Origin: an uncultured Pelagibacteraceae bacterium
GTDB lineage: Bacteria > Pseudomonadota > Alphaproteobacteria > Pelagibacterales > Pelagibacteraceae
DNA length: 55,961 bases
Assembly (NCBI GenBank): GCA_902516395.1
Contig: CABXYN010000007.1
Location: 1 to 55,961, forward strand
Direction: 5' to 3'
Under the pieces are notes generated by a model. The model searched no databases. It saw only the letters and a program-made list of their open reading frames with translations, and had not been told where the DNA came from. The translations under genes were made by a program, and so were the position numbers. Shown here piece by piece: positions 9,345-18,254 of the stretch; the stretch's first letter is position 1, and each line of letters starts with the position of its first letter.

Positions 9345-9732
9345 TTAATTGTTCTTTGAGTTTTTTAGGCATTTTGGTTGGTTTGCCCTCTTTATTAATT
9401 GTAGCTAAATGAACATCTGCAGTTAAAATTAAATTATCCTTTACATAAATATCTTGCTTTATTTTAATTGATACATTCTTTACTTCAACAATTTCAGAAA
9501 AAATATCAAGTTTATCCTCTAACCTTGAAGGTTTTATAAAATTTAAATTACAAGATTTAACAATTATATATATCCCATAATTTTCTATCAGTTTAGAATT
9601 TGTAAAATTTACAGAGGCTATAGCGTCAGTTCTAGCACGCTCTATAAATTTTAAATAATTTGCATAATAAACTACTCCACCAGCATCTGTATCCTCATAA
9701 TAAACATTAAAACTTGATTTAAATTTTTTCAT
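9337..9732 (-). CDS. ybgC: Acyl-CoA thioesterase, YbgC type (4-hydroxybenzoyl-CoA thioesterase fold)
   Basis: Hot-dog fold thioesterase of 131 aa. The signature VYYEDTDAGGVVYYANY near residues 10-26, with the catalytic Asp in DTDAGGVVY, is nearly identical to E. coli YbgC, and FIERART follows. YbgC hydrolyses short-chain or ACP-bound acyl thioesters and usually opens the tol-pal cluster. No tol genes are visible here, so the gene is detached from its common partners. Confidence 0.92.
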   Translation of the reverse strand: MKKFKSSFNVYYEDTDAGGVVYYANYLKFIERARTDAIASVNFTNSKLIENYGIYIIVKSCNLNFIKPSRLEDKLDIFSEIVEVKNVSIKIKQDIYVKDNLILTADVHLATINKEGKPTKMPKKLKEQLTK

Positions 9733-9785
9733 AAAAATAATAATATCAAAGTGAAAATATTTTTTATACTAATGATTATTACAAT

Positions 9786-9923
9786 ATGAAAATTTATATT
9801 ATTTGGTTAATTGGTGTTATATTATGGAATTTCGGATATCCAGAAGCTGTGCCAATCCTTGATGTTTTGGCTGCAATACTACTCTCTTTATTAAGTTTTG
9901 GTTTAAAAAAATATCTTAATTAA
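9786..9923 (+). CDS. Small membrane protein (45 aa), unrecognised
   Basis: ATG at 9786 opens a 45-codon frame (begins MKIYIIWLIGVILWNFG) ending TAA at 9921-9923. Hydrophobic segments at about 3-15 and 22-40 surround NFGYPEA, and the end is KKYLN. It fills most of the gap between ybgC and the DUF3047 gene, and a good -10 hexamer (TATACT, 9765-9770) lies 15 nt before the ATG, implying a leader of only a few bases. No SD is visible. Likely a real membrane microprotein; function unknown. Confidence 0.6.
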   Translation: MKIYIIWLIGVILWNFGYPEAVPILDVLAAILLSLLSFGLKKYLN

Positions 9924-9927
9924 ACTT

Positions 9928-10590
9928 TTACTCAGAGGAAAAAAAAATATTTTGGTAATAACTAACTGCTGTTAGTTTTGAATTATCGGTATCTGCCATA
10001 ATTGCTATTCCTGAAAGCTCTTCAACATTTAAATCATGAAATTTTTTAAAGTCTTCCTTCACATTAGCTTTTACTGTAACCCATTCATTTAAATTTGGCT
10101 TTGTTGAAGCCAGAACACGATCAATAGATTTTTTTGTATATGGGCTGGGCCATGTCTCGCCTACATTTGAATTGCTTGAAAAAACATAATTAATAGCTCT
10201 ATTTGATAGTGGGGTTGCACCAGTTTTTTTGATTACAAAAACTCTAGCAGCAAAATCATGACCTTTTTTGGTATTTTCCTTTATCCCTTTAAGATCTTTT
10301 TCAATCTTCCAAGTAATATTTATAAAAGGGGTTTTATCTAAATTAATTTTTATTTCTTTGCCTATTCCTGATGCTGCATTTTCTGCCACTGCTTTTAGAT
10401 AATTTCCATTCTCATTATTTCCAATAGAATATAATGTTTTTGCGTCAGCTCCTCTTACTTTTCTTACATCTAATGAATTTAATTCCTCCTCAGTAAAATT
10501 GAAAACCAATAGTTTTTCGGCACAAACTGAGGATATAAATAAAAGATAAATTGCTATTATTTTGATAAATTTTATAATCACACGTTTCAT
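9928..10590 (-). CDS. DUF3047-family exported protein
   Basis: 220-aa protein with an N-terminal signal peptide (hydrophobic 8-22, probable cleavage after VCA), so it should act in the periplasm. The body matches my memory of DUF3047: DFAARVFVIKK near 110, an INYVFSSN segment, ETWPSPYT near 146, and the late IAIMADTDNS followed by an aromatic YYQNIFF end. The family has no firm function. It stands between a microprotein and the zinc dehydrogenase, with 45 nt to the latter. Confidence 0.8.
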   Translation of the reverse strand: MKRVIIKFIKIIAIYLLFISSVCAEKLLVFNFTEEELNSLDVRKVRGADAKTLYSIGNNENGNYLKAVAENAASGIGKEIKINLDKTPFINITWKIEKDLKGIKENTKKGHDFAARVFVIKKTGATPLSNRAINYVFSSNSNVGETWPSPYTKKSIDRVLASTKPNLNEWVTVKANVKEDFKKFHDLNVEELSGIAIMADTDNSKLTAVSYYQNIFFSSE

Positions 10591-10635
10591 ATAATTAAAT
10601 ATTTTTAATTATCAACTATAATTTAGAATTTACCT

Positions 10636-11640
10636 TTAAGGTAAAAGAACAATTTTTGGAGAAGAACAGGTTCCGTCATGAATTTGTTTAAAGGCATCTG
10701 CGCCTTTCTTTAATTCCCTGTATTCTATCCAATCTAATTTACCAATTTTTCTATCAGCTAAAATTTTTATTGTTTGTTCAAAATCTTTATTAGTATAACA
10801 ATATGTGCCAATGAAAGTTACCTCTTGAAGAGTTGCTTTTCTAAAATTAAACTGACCTGCTGGTTGGGTTAATCCAATATGAATTATTGTACCTCCAGGT
10901 TTAATAACCGATATAGCTTGTTGTCTTGAAACTTCTAAACCAACTGTATCAAATACAACATCGAAGCTGTCATTTTGTACTTCTTCGTCTGAAGGGTTAA
11001 CAAACTTACCATCAAAATATTTTGCACATTCGCTCAGTCTTAGATTATTTGGGTCAGACATAATAATATTTTTATTCCCCTTAATTTTAGATAATATTAG
11101 AGAGCACAATAATCCAATTGCTCCAGCACCCTGAACTAAAGTTCTGCACTCAGAAAGAGGTTTTTTAAGTGAATTTTCTCCCATAAGTACAGCATGTAGT
11201 GAGACTGCAGTTGGTTCAGCTATAGCCGCTTCATTAAGTTCTAAATGATCTGGCACCTCATATATATTTTGATTAGGAGAAGAAACCAATTCTGCAAAAA
11301 CTCCTTGTCTCTCGTAAGGCCTGTTCATTCCTAAAAGAACTCTGTGTGGACATAGATGCTCTCGCCCACTTGTGCAATATTCACACTTTCCACATGTGAT
11401 TAAGGGATTTAATACAACATTTTTTCCTTGGAATTTGCCATTTTGTATTACACCACTCACTTCGTGACCAATAATTAATGGTGGAATCCTTCTTTCATCT
11501 TTTCCATGATACGCGTGCATATCAGATCCACATATCCCTGAAGCATGAACTTTTAATATACTTTCTCCACTTGTCTCTACAGGATCTTTTTCTTCTCTGT
11601 AAACCAATTCTTCAACACCAGTATAAACTAAAGCTTTCAT
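10636..11640 (-). CDS. Zinc-dependent alcohol/polyol dehydrogenase (medium-chain dehydrogenase family)
   Basis: NAD(P)-dependent MDR enzyme of 334 aa. Catalytic zinc ligands are C37 (GICGSD) and H59-E60 (GHE). The structural zinc site is the four-cysteine set C83, C86, C89, C97. The cofactor motif GAGAIG is at 171-176. It resembles the threonine and sorbitol dehydrogenase branch, which oxidises a secondary alcohol. It starts 2 nt after the end of the NCS1 permease on the same strand, so the permease probably supplies its substrate or a precursor. The exact substrate cannot be read from the sequence. Confidence 0.88.
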   Translation of the reverse strand: MKALVYTGVEELVYREEKDPVETSGESILKVHASGICGSDMHAYHGKDERRIPPLIIGHEVSGVIQNGKFQGKNVVLNPLITCGKCEYCTSGREHLCPHRVLLGMNRPYERQGVFAELVSSPNQNIYEVPDHLELNEAAIAEPTAVSLHAVLMGENSLKKPLSECRTLVQGAGAIGLLCSLILSKIKGNKNIIMSDPNNLRLSECAKYFDGKFVNPSDEEVQNDSFDVVFDTVGLEVSRQQAISVIKPGGTIIHIGLTQPAGQFNFRKATLQEVTFIGTYCYTNKDFEQTIKILADRKIGKLDWIEYRELKKGADAFKQIHDGTCSSPKIVLLP

Positions 11641-11642
11641 AA

Positions 11643-13094
11643 TTATTTTTCAGTTAGAAGATAATATATAAAAAACGATACGACAAATCCTAATATCCAA
11701 GAAAATGATTTTATATCTGAGAAATTAATATTCCATAATAATGAAAATGAGAAAATAAAACCTATAACAAGTGAATACAGAGCTTTATAGTTCCAACCAT
11801 TTGAGTACATATATTCATTTCCATCTCTCAAAAAAAACAGATCTTTGTGATTTACTCTACCTTTTTTTATCAGATAGTAGTCAGCAATTATTATTGCAAA
11901 GATTGGACCAAAAAATGCCGCAAGGCTATCGATAATATTTATTACACCTATTTGACTTAAAATAGCAGGCCACAAACCTCCAGTAATAAAACCAAATATT
12001 AAAATTAATACTCCAGAGGTTTTGAGATCTAAATTATTAGGAATAAAATTTATTATACTATTTTGCGTAGGAACATAATTGGAGATTAAATTAGTAGATA
12101 GAGATGAAAAAATTATAAAAATTAGAGCAAAGACAGTTAAGCCAGTATTATCTAATTTTCCAATAATATCCATTGGCTTAGTTAATATTTGATCAACAAC
12201 AATAAGCTTTTGATTTAAAACTACATCAACTCCAACAACTATAGATGTTGCTAAAAATGAAAACAAAATCATATTTAGAAAAAGATTTAGATTTCCCAAT
12301 TTTAGATCTTTTTCTGTTTTGACGTATCTAGAAAAATCTCCGAAATTCAACAACACAATGGAGAAGTAAGAGAAGATTGTACCCGTTAAAACTACAAAAG
12401 GTAAAATGTTAGATCTTGAAAAAAAATTTCCGTCTGTTGTATTTGATTTAAGAGACTGAAAAATTTGTGTGTGATTTTCAGAAGTTAAAATTAAAAAAAA
12501 AATAAATAAACCAAAATATACGAAAATGGCTGAAAACTGTAAAAAACTTTGATTAAATCTTTGTCCATTTGTAAATAAAAAATATTGAATAACAAAAGTT
12601 AATATTAATGAAACCCATTCGATAATATTTAATTCTAGAAAAAAAGCTAAAAAAACTTGACCATCTAGAATTTGACTATCTAAGTTATAGTAAATAAAAA
12701 TTCTAATTAGATATGTAATTGATTTTGATATGAAAAATGTTTGAATACCAAACATAAAAACACCAATAACAGATCTTAAAAGACTTAAAAATTTGGCTCC
12801 ATTTAAGCCCATAGACATTCTAAGCATAACGGGGAAAGGTAATCCGTGCTTCTGTGATGGTTTGCCAATCAATGAAATAAAAAAATAAACTAATAAAGAG
12901 GCGGCTAATGAAGAAGCTAATACCAGCACAGTACTAAGATTATATATTAAATATAAAGAGGCTATTAACGCAAAGCCTGCAATGGTTTGGATACTATTAG
13001 CCCAAAAGCAAAATAAATCGATTGATGTCCATGTTTTATTGCTTGGGTTAACAGTGGCTAATTCAAAATTTTTTAATTCTATATTCTGACTCAC
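11643..13094 (-). CDS. NCS1-family nucleobase/cation symporter
   Basis: Inner-membrane permease of 483 aa with about twelve hydrophobic segments. The N-terminus NPSNKTWTSIDLFCFW and the early loop KHGLPFPVMLRMSMG with following RSVIG fit the NCS1 family (cytosine, uracil, allantoin, hydantoin, thiamine). The late motif PIFAIIIADYYLIKKGR is also typical. Uptake is driven by Na+ or H+. Co-transcribed with the zinc dehydrogenase downstream; a reduced pyrimidine or other small heterocycle is possible, but the substrate is not shown by the sequence. Confidence 0.9.
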   Translation of the reverse strand: MSQNIELKNFELATVNPSNKTWTSIDLFCFWANSIQTIAGFALIASLYLIYNLSTVLVLASSLAASLLVYFFISLIGKPSQKHGLPFPVMLRMSMGLNGAKFLSLLRSVIGVFMFGIQTFFISKSITYLIRIFIYYNLDSQILDGQVFLAFFLELNIIEWVSLILTFVIQYFLFTNGQRFNQSFLQFSAIFVYFGLFIFFLILTSENHTQIFQSLKSNTTDGNFFSRSNILPFVVLTGTIFSYFSIVLLNFGDFSRYVKTEKDLKLGNLNLFLNMILFSFLATSIVVGVDVVLNQKLIVVDQILTKPMDIIGKLDNTGLTVFALIFIIFSSLSTNLISNYVPTQNSIINFIPNNLDLKTSGVLILIFGFITGGLWPAILSQIGVINIIDSLAAFFGPIFAIIIADYYLIKKGRVNHKDLFFLRDGNEYMYSNGWNYKALYSLVIGFIFSFSLLWNINFSDIKSFSWILGFVVSFFIYYLLTEK

Positions 13095-13159
13095 TAATGT
13101 AACCTTAAACTAAAATATTTATATGTCTATAATAGTGATATCCATAATTTTGTAATTTC

Positions 13160-14053
13160 ATGAATTTTCTAAAAAACAATATTGGCTACGTTTCTATGTT
13201 CGTGGCAGTGATAGGCTTTGGATCAGGTCCGCCGTTTGTGAAATTAGCGTTACAGGAATTTTATGTAATGGACTTAATGGCGGTACGATTCTTTTTAGCA
13301 TTTAGTTTGATGTTAATTTTTGCTTTGGTCATGAGAGCAGATTTAAAAATTAAAAGAATTGGTTTTACGCCCTTCTTAATGGGTTTATTAAACCCTTTTC
13401 TAGTTACTTTAAGTTTTCATATTGGTCTTCTGCTAACCTCACCAGTAAATGGAGTTGCTTTAATTAGCACTTTGCCAATATGGCAACCATTTGTTGCAAG
13501 AATTTTTTTAAAAGAAAAAATTGAAATAAAAGTAATTATTGGAGCATTTATAACAATTATTGGAACTTTAATTTTGCTTACAAGTCAAACAAAGTCAGGA
13601 CAAGGAAATTATATTGGTGATTTAATAATTTTTTTAGGAATGATCTGTGTTTCTGTAAATGAAGTTTTGGGAAGAAGATTTATGCAAACTAAAGTTGATC
13701 AATTGGGAGTTAATACTTATCAATATTTTATTGGTGCTATACTATCTTTATTAGTTCTTTTTGTAATTTGGCCAAATTCAAGTTTTGAATATAAAAATTA
13801 TCTAAATTTTTCACCTCCAGTTTTAGCTGCTATTACTTTATCTTGTATAACGTTTGGAGCATATTTGTTTTATAATTTTGCTCTTAGAAGAGTTCCAGTA
13901 GGTAGAATTAGTTTGATGTATCCTTTAACAGGCCCTATTGGTGCAACAATGTCTTGGTTAATAATCGACTCTCCAATTTCAACAAAGGTTTTTATATCTT
14001 TAGCAATAATTCTAGTTGGAACTATTATACCTCAAATTAATAAGTCTAGCTAA
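13160..14053 (+). CDS. DMT-superfamily transporter with two EamA domains
   Basis: Inner-membrane protein of 297 aa with about ten transmembrane segments arranged as two EamA repeats (about 10-140 and 155-293). The second repeat has the usual FALRRVPVGRISLMYPLTGP stretch. Family members export amino acids or other metabolites, or take up osmolytes; the substrate is unknown. It is transcribed divergently from the NCS1 gene, and its last 4 nt overlap convergent dctM. Confidence 0.88.
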   Translation: MNFLKNNIGYVSMFVAVIGFGSGPPFVKLALQEFYVMDLMAVRFFLAFSLMLIFALVMRADLKIKRIGFTPFLMGLLNPFLVTLSFHIGLLLTSPVNGVALISTLPIWQPFVARIFLKEKIEIKVIIGAFITIIGTLILLTSQTKSGQGNYIGDLIIFLGMICVSVNEVLGRRFMQTKVDQLGVNTYQYFIGAILSLLVLFVIWPNSSFEYKNYLNFSPPVLAAITLSCITFGAYLFYNFALRRVPVGRISLMYPLTGPIGATMSWLIIDSPISTKVFISLAIILVGTIIPQINKSS

Positions 14054-15390
14054 GGTGACGGGTACATTACCCCAGGCAACCATAATGCTATTTTTGGAAA
14101 TATTATAATTAATACTAAACCAATTACTTGGATTACCATAAATTGCATCATGCCAAGATAAATATCTTTTAAATCCCACTCTGGAACTACACCTTTTAAG
14201 AAATAAGCAGATAATGCGACAGGAGGTGAGAGCCAGGCGGTTTGGAGATTAACGGCCACTAATATTGCAAACCATGTAAGATTAAATCCTAACTCTATTA
14301 CTAAAGGTAATACAATTGGCAATACTATTAAAACTATTGGTACCCACTCTAAAGGCCATCCTAATAAAAATATAGCAGCCATTATAATTGCTAATATTAC
14401 ATATCTATTTACCTCTAAATTTAAAAGGAAATCAGTTAACAGAGAAGGAGTTCCTAATTTTGAGAATACTGCTCCAAAAAAGTTAGATGCAGCAACTAAA
14501 AACATTATTAAAGCTGTAATCTCTAAAGTTTTTAAAAGAGCATCTTTCAAACCTGGCAAAGTTAATTTTTTATACGCTAGTGCGAGTAATATAGCACCAA
14601 ACGCTCCCATACCAGCTCCTTCGGTTGGAGTAGCAAGACCGAATAAAATACTTCCTAGTGCAAAAAAAACTAAACCTGCAGGAGGAATTAATCCCATAAT
14701 AAATTCATACCAAACCTTAGCCATATTAGTTGGTTGTTCGTTTGCTGGTAAAACAGGGCCAAGTTTCGGATTGAGATAGCATCTTAATGTTGTATAAGCA
14801 GCGTACAAGCATGCTAACAGAATTCCTGGCATTATAGCGGCAGCAAATAAATCTGTAACAGGAATTTCTAAAACAGGTCCCATTACAACTAACATAATAC
14901 TTGGAGGAATTAAAATTCCAAGAGTTCCGCCAGCACAGATTAAACCAGCAGATAGCCTAGTATCATAACCAGTTCTAATCATAGTTTTACCTGCCATAAT
15001 CCCTAAGATTGTAACTGATGCACCAACAATTCCAGTTGCAGCTGCAAAAATTGTTGAGACAAACATTACTGCATAAAACAAAGCTCCTCTTGTCTTAGAA
15101 AGCATTAATTGAACTGCATTAAACAATCTTTCCATTAGACCTGCTTGTTCCATTAAAATTCCCATAAAAATGAAGAGTGGCACGGCGGCGAGTGTGTTCT
15201 CCGTCATAATCATATTGAACTGTAGGGTCATTAAGTAAAATACTAATTTACCAAAACCCCAGTATCCAAAAACAAGGCCTAAAAATATTAAAGTAAATGA
15301 AATTGGAAACCCAACAAAGATTGCAAATAGCATGCAACCAATCATTATTGCTCCGATAATTTCTGGACTAAAGAAATCCATTATGGCCAT
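14050..15390 (-). CDS. dctM: TRAP transporter large permease (DctM type)
   Basis: Large membrane subunit (446 aa, 12 or more hydrophobic segments) that carries the Na+-coupled translocation path of a tripartite TRAP transporter. Motifs seen: PLFIFMGILMEQAG near 70, a long LICAGGTLGILIPPS loop near 152, and PTEGAGMGAFGA near 254, all typical of DctM. Its N-terminal stretch resembles the branch annotated for mannitol/chloroaromatic-type substrates (FcbT3-like). Its start overlaps the dctQ stop by 10 nt. Confidence 0.95.
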   Translation of the reverse strand: MAIMDFFSPEIIGAIMIGCMLFAIFVGFPISFTLIFLGLVFGYWGFGKLVFYLMTLQFNMIMTENTLAAVPLFIFMGILMEQAGLMERLFNAVQLMLSKTRGALFYAVMFVSTIFAAATGIVGASVTILGIMAGKTMIRTGYDTRLSAGLICAGGTLGILIPPSIMLVVMGPVLEIPVTDLFAAAIMPGILLACLYAAYTTLRCYLNPKLGPVLPANEQPTNMAKVWYEFIMGLIPPAGLVFFALGSILFGLATPTEGAGMGAFGAILLALAYKKLTLPGLKDALLKTLEITALIMFLVAASNFFGAVFSKLGTPSLLTDFLLNLEVNRYVILAIIMAAIFLLGWPLEWVPIVLIVLPIVLPLVIELGFNLTWFAILVAVNLQTAWLSPPVALSAYFLKGVVPEWDLKDIYLGMMQFMVIQVIGLVLIIIFPKIALWLPGVMYPSP

Positions 15391-16037
15391 CTCCCCTTAA
15401 CAAAAGCATAATAAGTTTTTAAAATTTCGGATACACCTTGTACTAAAAGTAAAAATGCGCCAATTGGCATACAACTTTTCAAAGGCCACATAATAGGCAT
15501 CCATGTTGTATCCATGGCTCTTTGAATTCTAACTTTACCACCTAAGCATTCTTCTAAATTTGATCTTCCACAAATTGAAGTATAGGCATAATCAAAGCTT
15601 ACAAAGAAAAATACGAGAAACCCTGGAATAAAAAATATTAAATATAAAAATAAATCTACTCTTGCCTGATTTTTTACTGACCAATTTCGATAAAGGAAAT
15701 CAGCTCTAATATGAATACCTTTTGATAATGTATATGCAGCTCCAAGCATAAATAAAGCACCTGCCAACATTCTACTTATGTCGAATGACCATAGAGTTGG
15801 TCTATTAAAAAAATGCCTTCCAATTACCTCATGGATCATTGCATAAATCAGAAAAATAGTTAACCAGGCAAATATCTTGCCAGTAATCAACATTTTCGAG
15901 TCTATAAATTCTATTGTTTTTGCCATCCAAGGAGTCATATCCTCTGGCATTTTTAAACTTGTTCTTCTTTCGGCTATAAGCTCATCTGTGATATCTAGAT
16001 TTTCTTTAACTTTTGGTTCTGAGTCTTTATCAACCAT
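15381..16037 (-). CDS. dctQ: TRAP transporter small permease (DctQ type)
   Basis: Small membrane subunit of 218 aa with four hydrophobic segments (about 52-75, 88-108, 128-148, 178-200), after a long soluble N-terminus of about 45 residues. At 218 aa it is longer than ordinary DctQ (about 160-180), and the loop with CGRSNLEECLGG near 155 is typical of the FcbT2-like branch. It lies between the binding-protein gene and dctM. A hairpin terminator separates it from dctP, so it is probably made in smaller amounts. Confidence 0.92.
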   Translation of the reverse strand: MVDKDSEPKVKENLDITDELIAERRTSLKMPEDMTPWMAKTIEFIDSKMLITGKIFAWLTIFLIYAMIHEVIGRHFFNRPTLWSFDISRMLAGALFMLGAAYTLSKGIHIRADFLYRNWSVKNQARVDLFLYLIFFIPGFLVFFFVSFDYAYTSICGRSNLEECLGGKVRIQRAMDTTWMPIMWPLKSCMPIGAFLLLVQGVSEILKTYYAFVKGRWP

Positions 16038-16072
16038 TTAACAAGTATATTTATTTAAATTAAATTTGTAAA

Positions 16073-16102
16073 AAAACGGGGATTTTAAACAATCCCCGTT
16101 TT
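16073..16102 (-). terminator. Intra-operon intrinsic terminator between dctP and dctQ
   Basis: AAAACGGGGATT (16073-16084) and AATCCCCGTTTT (16091-16102) form a perfect 12-bp stem with a 6-nt loop. On the minus strand the stem is followed by more T residues. It lies directly after the dctP stop and before the dctQ start, so it should end most transcripts after the binding-protein gene while letting some continue. Confidence 0.85.
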
Positions 16103-16112
16103 TAGATTTTAC

Positions 16113-17201
16113 TTACTGTTGTGATGCGAATGCAGTTCCAATTGATGCATCAGATGTTTCCATTTGTGCAATAAAAGGCACTACAATTTTAGCATGTGCA
16201 GTCATGTGCTCATAAACTTCTTTAAAGAAAGCATTTGATGCAGCATTCTTTTTAAGAGTTGCTTGAGCAGCGTTCATGTACTCAGTGAAATAATCAGCAG
16301 GTGTATCCCAAAGTTTTACACCGTGATTTTCAGTAAGGTCGATTAACGCTTTACCATTTTCTACAGCTCTATTAGTGATGTTTCTAGTGATCATCGCTTC
16401 AGATGCAACTTCCATTGCATATTTTTGATGGTCAGTTAAAGAATTATAAACATCTCCATTAATATAGATATCACCATTAACTACGTTTTGGTGTAATCCT
16501 TGTAGATAGTAGTTTTTAAGAACTTTTTGAAAGCCAAAAACTGAGTCTGGTTTTGGACAACACCATTCAGCAGCATCGATAGTTCCTTTTTCAAGTGCTG
16601 GTAATATATCACCACCTGATAAAGATACTGATGCAATACCGATATCTTTGTATGTTTGTCCTGGAATTCCTGGAGGAGTTCTAAATCTGTATTTTCTGAA
16701 ATCATCCATATTTTTAATTGGCTCTTTGAACCAACCTAATGCCTCAGGTCCTGATGATGCCATCACGAAACCTTTAACATTCATTCCCATTTCGCTCCAT
16801 AATTGGTCGTATAATTCTTTACCACCATTATCGAAATACCAAGCTAACCAAGATTTAGTACTTAAACCAATTCCTCCACCTGCAACTGGCGATCCAAATA
16901 GCATCGCAGCTGGGTGATAGTTTGACCAGTAGTGAGTCCATGCTGCACCACCATCTACTAGACCTTTGTCAACAGCTTCTAGTGTTTCTTTCATACCAAC
17001 AACTTCACCTTTAGATAGAAGTTCAAATTTTAACTCTCCACGAGTTAATTTTGTTACTCTGTCAGTCCACATTTTTACGATTTGTCCATCGTAAGATGTT
17101 TTAGGAAAAGTAAGTTGGATTTTTAATGTTTTAGCAGAAGCAGATCCAATTACTGAAGCTGCAAATACTAAAGCTAAAATCATTGAAGTGATTTTTTTCA
17201 T
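16113..17201 (-). CDS. dctP: TRAP transporter periplasmic substrate-binding protein (DctP/TakP-like)
   Basis: Exported solute receptor of 362 aa. Signal peptide 1-23 ends ASA. The mature part has the TRAP ligand-binding Arg at R174 (FRTPPG) and the AAEW segment at 210-213, which fit the 2-oxoacid/FcbT1/TakP branch. The substrate is therefore probably an organic acid, but the usual AEW-x-GP glycine loop is AEWCCPKPD here, so the ligand may differ. A GAGGG ribosome-binding site precedes the ATG. Upstream lies a 123-bp gap with a 17-bp perfect palindrome. Downstream the terminator would favour this gene over dctQM. Confidence 0.94.
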   Translation of the reverse strand: MKKITSMILALVFAASVIGSASAKTLKIQLTFPKTSYDGQIVKMWTDRVTKLTRGELKFELLSKGEVVGMKETLEAVDKGLVDGGAAWTHYWSNYHPAAMLFGSPVAGGGIGLSTKSWLAWYFDNGGKELYDQLWSEMGMNVKGFVMASSGPEALGWFKEPIKNMDDFRKYRFRTPPGIPGQTYKDIGIASVSLSGGDILPALEKGTIDAAEWCCPKPDSVFGFQKVLKNYYLQGLHQNVVNGDIYINGDVYNSLTDHQKYAMEVASEAMITRNITNRAVENGKALIDLTENHGVKLWDTPADYFTEYMNAAQATLKKNAASNAFFKEVYEHMTAHAKIVVPFIAQMETSDASIGTAFASQQ

Positions 17202-17222
17202 TATTTATCCCTCTCTATATTG

Positions 17223-17239
17223 TTATTAAGTCTTAATAA
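17223..17239. promoter_or_regulatory. 17-bp perfect palindrome in the dctP leader (operator candidate)
   Basis: TTATTAAG-T-CTTAATAA is an 8-1-8 perfect inverted repeat 22 nt before the dctP start. A second weaker repeat, CATTGG-TCG-CCAAATG (17256-17271), lies 17 nt further upstream. Position and symmetry suggest a dimeric regulator site or a leader hairpin. Chance in AT-rich DNA cannot be excluded. Confidence 0.45.
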
Positions 17240-17325
17240 TTGAGGAAGTAAAACTCATTGGTCGCCAAATGTAAAATGATTAATTGCTACACTCTTAATT
17301 AATACAACTTGAGGTTTAATAGTAG

Positions 17326-18252
17326 CTATTTGTTACCCTTAGGGTCAAAAGGATAGTCCCAAGCATCTCCGCCAATTTTTTTAGATATACCTGAGTAATC
17401 TGTTTCGCTATCACCCCCTTCACAAAATTCATTAAATATATCTAAAGCATGTTTTCCTAATGGTGTTGAAGCATTTACTGATTTCGAAGCATCATTAGCT
17501 AATTTAAGATCTTTTGTCATCATTGCAGCTGAAAAACCAGGACGATATTTATTATTTGATGGAACACCATCAGTTAAATTAGGTAAAGGAGTATAAGTTG
17601 ATAATGCCCAATTATTTCCTGACGCATTCTTCATGATTTCGTGAACTTTTTTTAAATCCATCTTTAGTCTTTTTGCTAACATTAATGCTTCTGATGCTGC
17701 TATCATTGAAATTCCTAAAGACATATTGTTACAAATCTTTACTCCAACTCCACTGCCTTGTGGTCCAGCATGTAAAATTTTTTGTCCCATAATATCCATT
17801 AATGGTCTTGCCAAATCTACAGCCTCATCATCTCCACCAACCAAAAAATTTAATTTACCAACTCTTGCTCCCATGACACCTCCTGTAACAGGTGCATCAA
17901 TCATCTTAATTCCTCTATTTTTCGCTTCCTTGCCAAGCAATAAAGAAGTTTCAATATCAATTGTAGAACAGTCAATTATAAGAGCATCTTTTGAAATTTT
18001 ATCTATTATACCTTTATCTCCTAAAAATAGTGATTTTACATGTTTGCCTTCAGGCAACATCGAGATTACAAAATTTACACCTTCAAGCACCTCATCTAAT
18101 GAGTCAACAACATCTAAATTAGCTTCTTTTGCTTTTTGAATCATTTCTGGTGAAACATCGTAGGCTTTAACTTTTTTACCAGCCTTAACTAGTTGGTCAG
18201 CCATTGGGTTACCCATGTTACCTACACCAATAAATGCTATTTGATCTGTCAT
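17326..18252 (-). CDS. mmsB: 3-hydroxyisobutyrate dehydrogenase-type oxidoreductase
   Basis: NAD-dependent beta-hydroxyacid dehydrogenase of 308 aa. The Rossmann motif GVGNMG is at 9-14, the substrate box DAPVTGG at 119-125 and the catalytic lysine K172 in GVGVKICNN. In valine breakdown this enzyme makes methylmalonate semialdehyde, the substrate of the aldehyde dehydrogenase whose gene lies 2 nt upstream, which supports the name. The operon also holds a BVMO and an SDR, which do not belong to valine degradation, so another 3-hydroxyacid is possible. Confidence 0.85.
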   Translation of the reverse strand: MTDQIAFIGVGNMGNPMADQLVKAGKKVKAYDVSPEMIQKAKEANLDVVDSLDEVLEGVNFVISMLPEGKHVKSLFLGDKGIIDKISKDALIIDCSTIDIETSLLLGKEAKNRGIKMIDAPVTGGVMGARVGKLNFLVGGDDEAVDLARPLMDIMGQKILHAGPQGSGVGVKICNNMSLGISMIAASEALMLAKRLKMDLKKVHEIMKNASGNNWALSTYTPLPNLTDGVPSNNKYRPGFSAAMMTKDLKLANDASKSVNASTPLGKHALDIFNEFCEGGDSETDYSGISKKIGGDAWDYPFDPKGNK

Positions 18253-18254
18253 TT

